Assembly: GCA_004172935.1 (NCBI GenBank)
Contig: SDZD01000007.1
Coordinates: forward strand, 1-64,000
Direction of reading: 5' to 3'
Length of the DNA: 64,000 bases
DNA from: a bacterium
GTDB taxonomy: Bacteria > Armatimonadota > Abditibacteriia > Abditibacteriales > Abditibacteriaceae
The position numbers were made by a program, and so were the translations under genes. This document shows positions 19,451 through 28,571 of the stretch, piece by piece. The notes beneath the pieces are model-generated. The model did not search any database, was not told the origin of the DNA, and worked only from the letters and a program-made list of their open reading frames with translations. Numbering within the stretch: the first letter of the stretch is position 1; each line of letters begins with the position of its first letter.

Positions 19451-20062
19451 TTACTGGCCGTTGATTTTGATTTCGACATCAGCGAGGGCGCCCGCTGTGT
19501 TGACCTGCGTATCCAAACCATCGGCCTGGCTGGCAAAGGCGCGTTCGCTTCCGGTGACTCCGCGCACCATCAACATCGCATCTAAACGTGGGTTCTGGTC
19601 GAGCTTCAATTTGGTACTGAATTCCAGAAACGACTTCTCCTGACGGATTTTCTCTTCCGCGATAGCGGTGCGCAAATCGGCCAGCAATGGGACGAGTTCG
19701 GCATCGGGCGTATTTTTGCTTTTCTGAGCGGTGAGGACCTTGTGGTACAAATCGCTGATTTTGGCGCGCGCTTCCTGCTCGGACTTGTAATAATCGACGA
19801 TGGTATTTAGCAGCGCTTCGTCGGTAAAACCTGCCGCCACGAGTTGGCTGCGAATGTCGTCAGCCCGCGATGCAAGCCTCTTGGCGCGGCGCTTGGCAAT
19901 TTGTTCTGCCGTTCCCAATTTGGGCTTGCGCGCACGTACATCGCGGTTCGGTGGGTTTTCGCCTTTGGGAGCATTATTGATGTCTGGTTGCGCTTGAGCT
20001 TTGTTGGCTCCAGCGAATTGAACCATGAGAAGAAATGTCGATGCAAACAGTAGCTTTTTCAT
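19451..20062 (-). CDS. Exported helical protein of unknown function
   Basis: A 203-residue protein with a signal peptide (MKKLLFASTFLLMVQFAGANKAQA) and a mature part that is nearly all charged helix (IAKRRAKRLASRADDIRSQL, YYKSEQEARAKISDLYHKVL). The layout resembles periplasmic Spy/CpxP-like proteins but no LTxxQ motif is seen, so that is only a comparison. Start taken at 20062, with GATGAG upstream as a weak ribosome-binding site; ATG at 20077 or 20104 would lengthen the signal region. Confidence 0.6.
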   Translation of the reverse strand: MKKLLFASTFLLMVQFAGANKAQAQPDINNAPKGENPPNRDVRARKPKLGTAEQIAKRRAKRLASRADDIRSQLVAAGFTDEALLNTIVDYYKSEQEARAKISDLYHKVLTAQKSKNTPDAELVPLLADLRTAIAEEKIRQEKSFLEFSTKLKLDQNPRLDAMLMVRGVTGSERAFASQADGLDTQVNTAGALADVEIKINGQ

Positions 20063-20256
20063 CGTTATTTTGCTCATCTGATTTGGGTACGCGGCGTTTG
20101 CCACGCATGGATGAGAGACTTTTATAGTGCTATTATCGGCAACTTGAGGCTTTATTAAAAGGCTAAATCGAGGAAATCTCTATTTCCGATTCCGCGCCGA
20201 TATTTTACATGCCCTTACTCTTTGACACAGCCTTTCTTCTAAGCCATACCCAAACA

Positions 20257-20291
20257 AAGTAGCGAAGATAGAAGCTCTATCTTCGCTACCG
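20257..20291 (-). terminator. Rho-independent terminator of the GH5 gene
   Basis: Stem GTAGCGAAGATAG / CTATCTTCGCTAC, 5-base loop; on the minus strand it runs into TTTGTTT. Confidence 0.8.
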
Positions 20292-20311
20292 GACCTAACT
20301 ATGAAATTGAA

Positions 20312-22546
20312 CTAGCGCATTCCCTGATCGGGGAACTTTTCGCCGGCTAAGGCGCGTTTGACGAATGCTCCCCATTCAGGTGTTGGCTGGTAATCCCAAT
20401 CTTGCAGCATATTAGGTGCCGATTTGGGGTGAAATGAGAAAGCCGTCCAGTTCAAATTGTTCTTCTGAATGAAGCCAAAGACACGGGGCACCCACGTCGC
20501 GGCGTCTTCCTGCGATTCGACAGGCATGAAGGCGAACTTCTTGGTGTTCGCGCCGAACTCACTGACGATAATGGGGTATTTCGCCGCCGCGACCAGAACC
20601 TTATTTTGCCAATCGCGCTTTCCGGCATAAATGTGCGTCGAATAGACGATGCCATTACCGCCCTTTTCTTCGAGTGCAAAGCCATTCATTACTCCCGATA
20701 GGTCGTAGGCCCAATCGAGTCCGCCCGCGACGATGACGTTTTTGGCTCCGGTGCCACGCACGGCATCGACGAGCGCCTGCATTCCCACCGCGTGGAATCC
20801 TTTGGCGTTGAGGGCTTTTTCTTCGGGCGAAAGAAAGGCATCCTCATCGGCGGGAGCTTCTTTATCTTCGACGAAACCACCGTTGCGCCATATGTCCCAA
20901 CTGGTGCCGTGGGGTTCGTTGAAAATCTCGAAAACGACCGCCGGATTGTCTTTGTAGCGGGTAGCCGCATCTTTCCAGAATTCGATGTGCGAGCGGTTGG
21001 GAGCGCGGAAACGGTGTAAATCGAGCAACACATAGGCGCCGCGATTGGCTGCCAGAGTGATGGTATCATCGACTAATTGGCGATAGGAGGCGCCGCCATC
21101 CTTTTGGTCGGGCGATTTGCCGAACCAGTAGTCGTCTTTGACAGGCAGACGAATCATGTGGCTCTTCCAGTCGTCAACGGCGACGAGGGTGTTGCGCATG
21201 ATGCGTTCGCCGCGCACCGACCACTGTAAGCTGTCGATGTTCACTCCGGTCAATATCACGGGCTTTCCGGCTTTATTGATGAGTTTGTTGCCCTCGACGC
21301 GCAGTTCGGACGGCCATTTGGCTTTGTTGGGCGCTTCGGCTTCGACGTTGATGAATTTAGCCTCTTCGGCGGCTTTGGAAGCGGCCAAGCGCAATTCGCC
21401 TTCATCAGTTGATTTGAGCAAAAGGTTGTCGATGTCGAAGGTGCCGCTCTCCACTTGAAAAAGCGTGGGCATGAACACCATAGTCACCGCGCCTTCGGGC
21501 ACCAAGAATTTGGTGTTTTTGTTCACCCATCCATTGGTGTTGCTCTGGGTGTAAGGGGCACCGGGTCCGGGTAATTTTTTACCAGCAGCGTCTTTGAATT
21601 CGATGAGGACACGCGCGTCAAAATAGTTCTGCTTGCCACGCTTGAAATTGGAAATTCGTTGCGCCCACGATAACTCAAGCGCCTTCATATTGGCAGGTAG
21701 GTCGATCTCGCGGTACAGCATCACCATTTTGCCCGCTTCGGGCGAAGTGAGACGCAAAAAGCGGTTATCGGCTTCTTTCTCCCACGACATCTCGCCTTCT
21801 TTACCGCCTCCCCAGTTGTCGGGAGTACCATCACCATTGCCATCAAGTTGAAAATCGCCATTGGGCAGCAAAGAACCATCGGCACCCACATTGGCTGCGG
21901 CTTTGGCTTGGCGCTTTTCGGCGTCTTGAACTAATTTCGCGGCTTGGGCCTCGGCGCGATTCTTGGCCTCGGCCTCTAGAGGTGCGGCTTCGGTGGCATT
22001 CAGCGAAATATCATCAATATCGAAGGTGCCACTCTCGACTTGAAACAGCGTTGGCATCAGGGCCAGCATCGTAGCCCCATCAGGGACTAAAAATTTGACG
22101 CTCTTCTCCTCCCAACCATTTGTGTCACGTGAAACATTGGGCGCGGGCGGACCGGGGTCGATTTTGTTGCGGGCATCGTCCAGCCAATTCATCATGATGC
22201 GCGCATCGAACCATGATTGCTTGCCCTTCTTCAAATTGGAAACTCGCTGCCTCCAAGTTAGCTCGACGGCTTTCACATCGGCGGGCACTTTGATTTCGCG
22301 ATAGGCCATCACCATCGTACCCGCAGTGGGCGAGGTCATGCGCAAAAAGTGGTTGCCATTTTCGCCCTGGTAGGAGCCACCGACCTTGAGTTGACCCCAA
22401 TCGTCGGGCCATGTATCGGTGTTGGCATCGGTTTCAAAGTTGCCGTTGCTAATAAGCGACGTTGTTTGCGCCTGAGAGGGAGATTGCAGGGTGAGTCCTG
22501 CCGATGCCAGAGCCAGCAACGCGAGCAATGAAGAACGAGATTTCAT
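20312..22546 (-). CDS. GH5 glycoside hydrolase with two N-terminal carbohydrate-binding modules
   Basis: A 744-residue secreted enzyme with a signal peptide ending about QSPSQAQ. Two similar beta-sandwich modules follow (about residues 28-190 and 225-385), each starting with a NGDF/NGNFE segment and containing MVMxYREI and FDIDDIS/FDIDNLL; these look like CBM4_9-type modules. The catalytic (beta/alpha)8 domain covers about 410-740: FEIFNEPHG gives acid/base Glu544 and IVSEFGAN gives nucleophile Glu663. It should cut a beta-1,4-glucan or mannan; the exact substrate is uncertain. ATG at 22546 starts the signal peptide. The upstream pseudopilin gene ends 26 bases before. Confidence 0.88.
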   Translation of the reverse strand: MKSRSSLLALLALASAGLTLQSPSQAQTTSLISNGNFETDANTDTWPDDWGQLKVGGSYQGENGNHFLRMTSPTAGTMVMAYREIKVPADVKAVELTWRQRVSNLKKGKQSWFDARIMMNWLDDARNKIDPGPPAPNVSRDTNGWEEKSVKFLVPDGATMLALMPTLFQVESGTFDIDDISLNATEAAPLEAEAKNRAEAQAAKLVQDAEKRQAKAAANVGADGSLLPNGDFQLDGNGDGTPDNWGGGKEGEMSWEKEADNRFLRLTSPEAGKMVMLYREIDLPANMKALELSWAQRISNFKRGKQNYFDARVLIEFKDAAGKKLPGPGAPYTQSNTNGWVNKNTKFLVPEGAVTMVFMPTLFQVESGTFDIDNLLLKSTDEGELRLAASKAAEEAKFINVEAEAPNKAKWPSELRVEGNKLINKAGKPVILTGVNIDSLQWSVRGERIMRNTLVAVDDWKSHMIRLPVKDDYWFGKSPDQKDGGASYRQLVDDTITLAANRGAYVLLDLHRFRAPNRSHIEFWKDAATRYKDNPAVVFEIFNEPHGTSWDIWRNGGFVEDKEAPADEDAFLSPEEKALNAKGFHAVGMQALVDAVRGTGAKNVIVAGGLDWAYDLSGVMNGFALEEKGGNGIVYSTHIYAGKRDWQNKVLVAAAKYPIIVSEFGANTKKFAFMPVESQEDAATWVPRVFGFIQKNNLNWTAFSFHPKSAPNMLQDWDYQPTPEWGAFVKRALAGEKFPDQGMR

Positions 22547-22572
22547 GAGATTTCGGTGCGTTATGCACGGTA

Positions 22573-23277
22573 TCAGGGGAGGTTTTCGGATGGGTCCCAG
22601 AACGTATTGGTGTAACCAGTGGCTCCATAATACAAGCCGATGTTCGTCATCGGATACCATTTGACGTGCCCATCGACGAAAGCGATGTTCGCTCCCTGAT
22701 GGTGGCGTGGGGCCACTTCGAAGGCGTCTTCGACCGGGGCATTGAGGGGAACTACTCGGTCAACCATACCTTTTAATTCGGTTGCAAGGCAAGTGCGGGC
22801 AACGAACGGGATAGCGCCGATAAAGCCATTGAAGCCGCCATATTTGCCGGGGTCGGAGAGGAAGAAATTATAGGCGTAACTATAATAGTTGGCAGGCAAA
22901 GCTAATTCGGGGGCGGGCGATGTGGCTGTCTTCTGGGTATAGGTCGCCTGAGAGGGACAGCGGAAGACCTGAATGCTTTTGATGTAAGGCTGAAGTTTAT
23001 TGTGGATGTCGATGTTTCCACTGGTACGAGTTGGCATTCTCTCGTCGTAGTCCTGCGAATATTGAACAGTGCCGAGCGCGATCTGTTTCAAATTCGACTG
23101 ACACGAAGCGCGGCGAGCGCTTTCACGTGCCCTAGCGAAGACAGGAAATAGAATCGCTGCCAGAATCGCGATGATCGCGATAACTACAAGCAGTTCTATC
23201 AAAGTAAAAGCAGTTTTCTTCTTTTGCGAAGCTTGCTCCGAGATGAAGCCGCCAGAGTGGGACTGTGAGAGATACAT
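22573..23277 (-). CDS. DUF1559-type pseudopilin in operon with GH5
   Basis: A 234-residue pseudopilin with a long 23-residue leader ([20 protein letters not shown] followed by KTA) before FTLIE, so Ala23 is at -1. The [12 protein letters not shown] block and [11 protein letters not shown] motif are present. It precedes the GH5 gene by 26 bases on the same strand, so both share a transcript. Divergent from the GntR/LacI-type regulator, which probably controls it. Confidence 0.88.
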   Translation of the reverse strand: MYLSQSHSGGFISEQASQKKKTAFTLIELLVVIAIIAILAAILFPVFARARESARRASCQSNLKQIALGTVQYSQDYDERMPTRTSGNIDIHNKLQPYIKSIQVFRCPSQATYTQKTATSPAPELALPANYYSYAYNFFLSDPGKYGGFNGFIGAIPFVARTCLATELKGMVDRVVPLNAPVEDAFEVAPRHHQGANIAFVDGHVKWYPMTNIGLYYGATGYTNTFWDPSENLP

Positions 23278-23445
23278 TATCGTTGGATGCTTGAAATTAT
23301 GCCTTTATTATACCCATGTGAATCAGAATTTAAACATCAGCACTTAATTTTTTTTATTTCTGGGCGAATCAGGCTTTTTCGGACCATAGATGTTATATAA
23401 AAACCATAATTGGGTAGAATAGGATTAAATCATTCACGGTCACTC

Positions 23446-24558
23446 ATGAACACCACAGAGTTGGCTCCTCATTCAGCCCGTCCGCCTTTACCTCTTTACC
23501 GTCAGGTCGAGAATTACTTGCGCGACCAGATCGAGTCGGGCGCCCTGCAATCGGGCGACCTGCTTCCCAGTGTCAAAGAGCTGTGCGACCAGTTCGGCGG
23601 CATCAATCACCTAACAGTACGACAGGCCATTAAAAGTTTGGTCGATGAGAATTTGGTGCGCTCGGTCCAGGGGCGAGGCAGCTTCGTAACCGAAAGGAAA
23701 ACGCGCGACCAGAGAATCGCTCTGGTACTGCCCCATCTGGAAGACACACTTTTCATTCGCATCGCCAAGGGCGCACAAGAGTATTTTGAGAGCGTAGGCA
23801 TCCGCACTATCATCCTTGATTCGCGCGGCAGCGAAACTACCGAAGCCGACCACATCCAGAACCTGAAAAACCTGCCTCTACAGGGCGCGCTCATTTTTCC
23901 GATTGCGCGCTCCGACATCGCCGAGCAGATTTTCAAATTGAAAATCGAGAAGTTCTGCTTCGTGTTGGTAGATCGTTACTTCGAGGAGATAGCTGCCCCT
24001 TGCGTGGTAGTCGATAACTACGATGGCGGTTACCAGAGCGCCAATTATCTGGCTCAACGGGGCCGAAAATGTGTTGGCTGGATTGGCGAATTGCGCTCAG
24101 GACCAGCTCGACTGCGATTGGAGGGTTTCAAAGCCGCCCTCAACGATAATGGCCTGGCTTGCCCCGGCAACTTAATCAAAGATGTCGAGGTCGAGCCATC
24201 GGCGCCGATTCCTTATCACCAGAGCATGAAGGAAAACGTGCGCGCAGCCATCGACATTTTGTTGGAGGAGCAACCGACTCTGGATGCCATCGTGTGCTGC
24301 GACGATTTTTGCGCACTGATTGCGCTAGAATATCTGCAAAGCCTTGGCAAGCGAGTGCCTAATGACATCGCGCTCATCGGCTTCGATGATGTCCCCGGCG
24401 CCGAAACCAGCCGCCCCGCGCTGACGACGGTAAAACAGCCAATGCAGGAAATGGGCAGAGAAGCCGCGCGACTTTTAGCAGAGCGCATGAAAAACCCTGC
24501 TCTACCGCCAGAGAAGGTTGTGCTACCCGTTCAATTTATCCTGCGAGAAACGGCGTAA
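23446..24558 (+). CDS. GntR-type transcriptional regulator with LacI-like effector domain
   Basis: A 370-residue repressor-like protein. Residues about 15-85 form a GntR winged helix (PLYRQVENYLRDQIESGALQ, GDLLPSVKEL, TVRQAIKSL, GRGSFV). The rest is a periplasmic-binding-protein-like domain (RIALVLPHLED, ALIFPIAR, DAIVCCDDFCALIALEYL, DIALIGFDD) ending with a LacI-style VKQPMQEMGREAARLL. This layout matches B. subtilis AraR-type sugar regulators. ATG at 23446 was chosen over an upstream in-frame start because the family begins near there. Divergent from the pseudopilin-GH5 operon, its likely target. Confidence 0.9.
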   Translation: MNTTELAPHSARPPLPLYRQVENYLRDQIESGALQSGDLLPSVKELCDQFGGINHLTVRQAIKSLVDENLVRSVQGRGSFVTERKTRDQRIALVLPHLEDTLFIRIAKGAQEYFESVGIRTIILDSRGSETTEADHIQNLKNLPLQGALIFPIARSDIAEQIFKLKIEKFCFVLVDRYFEEIAAPCVVVDNYDGGYQSANYLAQRGRKCVGWIGELRSGPARLRLEGFKAALNDNGLACPGNLIKDVEVEPSAPIPYHQSMKENVRAAIDILLEEQPTLDAIVCCDDFCALIALEYLQSLGKRVPNDIALIGFDDVPGAETSRPALTTVKQPMQEMGREAARLLAERMKNPALPPEKVVLPVQFILRETA

Positions 24559-24561
24559 AGC

Positions 24562-24600
24562 ACAAGAAAAGGGCGAACCATGTGGTTCGCCCTTTTCTTG
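24562..24600. terminator. Bidirectional terminator
   Basis: Stem ACAAGAAAAGGGCGAACCA / TGGTTCGCCCTTTTCTTGT between convergent genes. Confidence 0.9.
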
Positions 24601-24611
24601 TTTGGATTGAT

Positions 24612-25631
24612 CTACCGTTGCACACGCCCGGACCCGTCGCCGCCCATGAGGGCTTCGACTTCGGCCACCGAAACGAGGTTGAAGTCGCCGGATATGGAGT
24701 GCTTCAGACACGAAGCCGCCACCGCAAATTCGAGCGATTCCTGTCCCGATTTGCCCGTCGCCAAACCATAAATGAGGCCACCAGCGAACGAGTCGCCGCC
24801 GCCCACTCTGTCTACGATTTGCAGGTCATACTTCTTCGAGTTCAGAATCTGCCCTTCGTGCAGCAGCATCGCCGACCAACCGTTGTGGTCAGCCGAGAAA
24901 CTCTCGCGCAGCGTGATGGCGACGGTTTTGAAACCGTAGGTCGAGGCCAACTCGCGGGCGACTTGCTCGTAACCTTCGCCACCGACTTCGCCACCAGTGA
25001 CATTCGAGCCGTGCGCCTTGATGTCGAATACCTTTTCGGCGTCCTCTTCGTTGCCGATAGCCACATCAACAAACTCCATGATGCCACTCATGGTGGCTTT
25101 AGCTTCGGCGGGCGTCCACAGCTTTTTGCGATAATTCAGGTCGCACGAAACCGTTAATCCCTTGGCTTTGGCGGCTTTGGCCGCCTCTTTGGTAGCAGCC
25201 GCGACATCAGGGCCAAGCGCGGGCGTGATGCCTGTGAAGTGGAACCAGTCCGCGCCCTCGAAAATGGCATCCCAGTCGAACTCGCCTGCTTTCACACCTG
25301 AAATCGACGAGTTGGCTCGGTCGTAAACCACGACCGAAGCGCGCTGTGAAGCGCCCGTTTCGAGAAAATAGATGCCGATGCGCTCGCCACCGCGCGCAAT
25401 TTTGGTGGTATCCACACCCAAACCGCGCAGCTGTTGAATGGCACCATCGCCGAACGGGTTTTTCGGCAATTTGGTGACGAAGGCCGCATCCAGTCCATAG
25501 TTAGCCAGCGATACAGCTACGTTGGCTTCGCCGCCACCATAAGTCATTTCGAGCGATTGCGTCTGCGAAAAGCGCAACCGTCCCGGCGTCGCCAGACGCA
25601 TCATAATCTCACCAAAAGTTACTATTTTCAT
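24612..25631 (-). CDS. kdgK: 2-keto-3-deoxygluconate kinase (PfkB family)
   Basis: A 339-residue PfkB-type sugar kinase that should phosphorylate 2-keto-3-deoxygluconate to KDPG. The N-terminus MKIVTFGEIMMRLATPG and YGGGEANVAVSLANYG (signature 1) and VDRVGGGDSFAGGLIYGL (signature 2 with the catalytic Asp) are close to the KdgK subgroup. It is the last gene of the minus-strand uronate cluster, 33 bases after the aldolase gene, and feeds that aldolase. The pair together completes the route to pyruvate and glyceraldehyde-3-phosphate. Confidence 0.88.
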   Translation of the reverse strand: MKIVTFGEIMMRLATPGRLRFSQTQSLEMTYGGGEANVAVSLANYGLDAAFVTKLPKNPFGDGAIQQLRGLGVDTTKIARGGERIGIYFLETGASQRASVVVYDRANSSISGVKAGEFDWDAIFEGADWFHFTGITPALGPDVAAATKEAAKAAKAKGLTVSCDLNYRKKLWTPAEAKATMSGIMEFVDVAIGNEEDAEKVFDIKAHGSNVTGGEVGGEGYEQVARELASTYGFKTVAITLRESFSADHNGWSAMLLHEGQILNSKKYDLQIVDRVGGGDSFAGGLIYGLATGKSGQESLEFAVAASCLKHSISGDFNLVSVAEVEALMGGDGSGRVQR

Positions 25632-25664
25632 TGGATTTTCTGTTTATGTCGGGCGAACAACTAA

Positions 25665-26312
25665 TTATTTTGCGCGGGCTTCGGCGATTTTCTCGATGAA
25701 TTCTTTGGCTGTGGCCGTGATTTTGGCGTAGTCGCCGGTTTGGGCGCCCCCGATGAGGCTTGAACCTGCTCCGACAGCCACCGCGCCCGCTTTAATCCAC
25801 TGGCCCACGTTAGAGACATCCACACCACCCGTTGGCATCAAAGGAGCCTGTGGCAATGGGCCTTTGATGCTCTTGATAAAGCCGGGGCCGAATGCTTCGC
25901 CGGGGAACAACTTGATAATGTCGGCGCCCAATTCCATCGCTTCGATGACATCGCGAATCGTCATGGCGCCGGGCATAATCGGCACTTGATAGCGATTGCA
26001 CAGGCGTACCGTTTCGGGATTGAGCGAGGGCGACACAATATAAGTCGCGCCCGAAAGCAAAGCGATGCGTGCCGTTTCGGGGTCGAGGACTGTGCCCGCA
26101 CCCAAAATGAGTTCGGACGGCTTGTAACGCGCCGCCAAAGCCTCAATAACTTTATGTGCGCCGGGAACGGTGAAAGTGACCTCGATTGCAGGACAGCCGC
26201 CTTCGAGAGTGGCTTCCGAAATGCGAATCGCTTGTTCAGCAGTTTCAGCGCGCACCACGGCGACCAAACCAACCGAAGTCAGGCGTTGCAGAATAGCTAA
26301 TTTGGGAATCAT
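25665..26312 (-). CDS. eda: KHG/KDPG aldolase
   Basis: A 215-residue class I aldolase splitting 2-keto-3-deoxy-6-phosphogluconate into pyruvate and glyceraldehyde-3-phosphate. Catalytic Glu44 lies in AIEVTFTVPGA and the Schiff-base Lys134 in ADIIKLFPGE; GAGTVLD (71-77) and PTGGV near residue 160 bind phosphate. Length is normal for a single-domain Eda. It sits between the SDR gene and kdgK, with a heptad-repeat hairpin upstream. Confidence 0.92.
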   Translation of the reverse strand: MIPKLAILQRLTSVGLVAVVRAETAEQAIRISEATLEGGCPAIEVTFTVPGAHKVIEALAARYKPSELILGAGTVLDPETARIALLSGATYIVSPSLNPETVRLCNRYQVPIMPGAMTIRDVIEAMELGADIIKLFPGEAFGPGFIKSIKGPLPQAPLMPTGGVDVSNVGQWIKAGAVAVGAGSSLIGGAQTGDYAKITATAKEFIEKIAEARAK

Positions 26313-26317
26313 GGGTT

Positions 26318-26421
26318 CTAGTGGTTAGTTCTTAGTAGCTAGTGGTTAGTTCGGCATCTCGTAATGGACTGTTACATCCGAAATCCCAAAACTAACCACT
26401 AACTACTAAAGACTAAAAACT
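26318..26421. repeat. Heptad-repeat hairpin element A
   Basis: Left arm 26318-26352 and right arm 26387-26421 are inverted copies built of 7-base units. The right arm reads ACTAACC, ACTAACT, ACTAAAG, ACTAAAA; the reverse complement of the left arm reads ACTAACC, ACTAGCT, ACTAAGA, ACTAACC. A 34-base unique spacer separates them. It fills the whole gap between the SDR and aldolase genes. Confidence 0.8.
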
Positions 26422-27189
26422 CTACAGCGTCCTTAGGTGGAAGCCTCCATCTACGTTGAAGACTTCGCCTGTCGAATAGGGGAAATCGCCGCGCGCGATT
26501 GAAGCGATGGCGCGGCCTACGTCGCTCGGCTGGCCCCAGCGTTTGATGGGCCACGCGCCCGCTTCGATAAGGGCATCGTATTTCTCTTTGACGCCGCCTG
26601 TCATATCGGTGGCGATGACGCCGGGGCGCACCTCGTAGACATTGATGCCATATTCGGCCAAACGAGCCGCGTACAGCGCCGTTAGCATTCCAAGGCCCGC
26701 CTTCGCGACGCAGTAATCGCCGCGATTGGTGGACGCCGTATAAACCGATACCGAAGAGACGGTGACGATTTGCGGGCGAATTTCGGTCGACGGCTGCGTG
26801 ATCATCTGGTTGGCGACCAGCTGCGTCAGAAAATACGGGCCTTTGAGGTTGATATTAATGAGGCGGTCGAACGATTCTTCGCCCGCTTCCAAAATGTCGG
26901 CGCGCACGTTGGGTGCGACACCAGCATTATTGACCAACAGGTCGATGCGACCATATTTTTCGACGGTTTCGGCCACCAAACGCGCCCGATCTTCACTCGA
27001 AGAAACATCGGCTTTGATGGTGATGCCATCGCCACCCGCTTCTTTCACGAGGGCCAAGCACTCATCGGCAGCAGCCGCGTTTCCAGCGTAGTTGATGACG
27101 ACGTTATGCCCCAACTTGGCGAGTTCAAGCGCTATACCACGACCTATGCCGCGCCCAGCCCCCGTAACGAGAGAAATCGGGGTCGCCAT
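26422..27189 (-). CDS. SDR-family oxidoreductase (annotated type: 3-ketoacyl-ACP reductase)
   Basis: A 255-residue classical short-chain dehydrogenase. The cofactor motif [11 protein letters not shown] is at 8-18, NNAG at 87-90, and the active site is Ser145/146 with Tyr159 and Lys163 in YCVAKAG. Although the sequence class is named after FabG, its position between GH88 and Eda/KdgK suggests a sugar-acid dehydrogenase such as the 2-keto-3-deoxygluconate 5-dehydrogenase (KduD) step; this is inference. Its ATG overlaps the GH88 stop codon by one base (TAATG), so the two are translationally coupled. Confidence 0.85.
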   Translation of the reverse strand: MATPISLVTGAGRGIGRGIALELAKLGHNVVINYAGNAAAADECLALVKEAGGDGITIKADVSSSEDRARLVAETVEKYGRIDLLVNNAGVAPNVRADILEAGEESFDRLININLKGPYFLTQLVANQMITQPSTEIRPQIVTVSSVSVYTASTNRGDYCVAKAGLGMLTALYAARLAEYGINVYEVRPGVIATDMTGGVKEKYDALIEAGAWPIKRWGQPSDVGRAIASIARGDFPYSTGEVFNVDGGFHLRTL

Positions 27190-28454
27190 TATTTGCTCTT
27201 TGACCCTGATTGCGTCGGGGCAGACATGTCTTCTTCGGTGGGGCCATCGGTCCAGCTGCGCGCTGACGCGGGCAACGACTCTTCCGAGTAAGGCTTCACA
27301 ACCGCAGGAGCGGTTTCATCATCCAAGAAATCGAGGGCTTTTTGCAGCGCTTCAACGAAGAAGTATTCGCCGAAGGCCACAGCCTCATGAACACCCAAAT
27401 CTTTGTGGATGTGATAGACGCCGCCATTCAAAATGCCCTCGAAACCAGAGGTTTTGTCGCCCAAATATTCGTTAGATAATGTGGTCAGCGAGGTAAGAGC
27501 GAAGTCGCGATAAGCGCGCGCCTGAGTTGGGTTTGCGGTGGCGTCGGCCAAATCCAACAGACCCGAAGCCGCAATAGCTGCCGCCGAAGTATCGACCTGC
27601 GATTTAGCCAACTTGCCGCTGTCCGGCGCGTCGTAATCCCACGGTGTGATGCCATTGGCGGGTGTGTTGGCGAGGTAATAATCGGCGTTAGCCTGAGCAG
27701 TTTCGAGGTATTCGCCGATTCCGCTCTGCAAATAGGAACGGGTGAAGCCATACAGCGACCAGGCCAGGCCACGGCTCCAGCACGAATCGCCGCGATAGCC
27801 CTGATGGGTCGATTGGCGCAAGCATTCGCCGCTTTCCAAGTCGAACATGGCCTCGTGCGAGGTCGAGCCATCGCCGCGCACAAGAACACGGCGCGTGGTT
27901 TCGCAGTGGCGGTTAGCGATGTCAAGCAGTTGCTGGTCTTCGGCTTCCAATCCGGCGCGGAAGATGGTGCCGACGTTCATCATGATGTCGATGAACAGCG
28001 AGGAAGGCTCAACGAACGAGCGCAGGTACTGGCCGTTCTCCATGAAGCGCATCGCCATCGTCTTTCCGGCCTGAGTCAGGATAGGCTCGATGTGATCCAT
28101 CGGGCCATCCAAATCGAGCCAACGCAGATGGGTGGAGAAGAACAAAAATCCCAGGTCGTGCACAGCGCGGTCGTACTGGCGCTCTTCGAGAGGCAGCGTG
28201 AATTTGATGGCGCGGTCGAGCCAGCGGTCATCGTCGTTCTGCTCGGCGAAGATGAACATCATGCCGGGATAGAAGCCATCGCACCAGTGCGTCCAGCGCT
28301 TTTTATCATGCCCGAATTTGCCTCCGACGGTGTACATCGGATAGTAATCTTCGGGGTATTTTTTGACCAGAGACGCGACTTGCTTCTCGGCGAAATCGAA
28401 AGCCCCTTGCAGCGTGTTGCGCGTTTTCTTGCGCTTGAGAAATGATTGAGACAT
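27189..28454 (-). CDS. GH88 unsaturated glucuronyl/galacturonyl hydrolase
   Basis: A 421-residue (alpha/alpha)6-barrel enzyme that removes the unsaturated uronic acid left by polysaccharide lyases. The two catalytic Asp residues of Bacillus UGL are matched by D100 in VHDLGFLFF and D156 in [18 protein letters not shown] and [13 protein letters not shown] are also family blocks. No signal peptide, so it acts in the cytoplasm. Start at ATG 28454; an in-frame extension to 28511 would run into the repeat region. It supplies the uronate for the downstream SDR, aldolase and kinase. Confidence 0.9.
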   Translation of the reverse strand: MSQSFLKRKKTRNTLQGAFDFAEKQVASLVKKYPEDYYPMYTVGGKFGHDKKRWTHWCDGFYPGMMFIFAEQNDDDRWLDRAIKFTLPLEERQYDRAVHDLGFLFFSTHLRWLDLDGPMDHIEPILTQAGKTMAMRFMENGQYLRSFVEPSSLFIDIMMNVGTIFRAGLEAEDQQLLDIANRHCETTRRVLVRGDGSTSHEAMFDLESGECLRQSTHQGYRGDSCWSRGLAWSLYGFTRSYLQSGIGEYLETAQANADYYLANTPANGITPWDYDAPDSGKLAKSQVDTSAAAIAASGLLDLADATANPTQARAYRDFALTSLTTLSNEYLGDKTSGFEGILNGGVYHIHKDLGVHEAVAFGEYFFVEALQKALDFLDDETAPAVVKPYSEESLPASARSWTDGPTEEDMSAPTQSGSKSK

Positions 28455-28465
28455 GTTGAATTGAG

Positions 28466-28566
28466 TTGTTAGTCCTTGGTTTTTAGTGGTTAGTGAGCAG
28501 TAAGGATGCACAGATTATAGGCGGCTCTGCTCAAAAACTAACCACTAAAAACTACGAACTAATCAC
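28466..28566. repeat. Heptad-repeat hairpin element B
   Basis: Left arm about 28466-28500 and right arm about 28528-28566. The right arm reads ACTAACC, ACTAAAA, ACTACGA, ACTAATC; the reverse complement of the left reads ACTAACC, ACTAAAA, ACCAAGG, ACTAACA. Same architecture as element A, between the Gfo/Idh and GH88 genes. Confidence 0.8.
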
Positions 28567-28571
28567 TTGGA

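Noticed and set aside
22547..22660. N-terminal extension of the GH5 protein to 22660
   Set aside because: It would overlap the pseudopilin gene and precede a normal signal peptide that starts at 22546.
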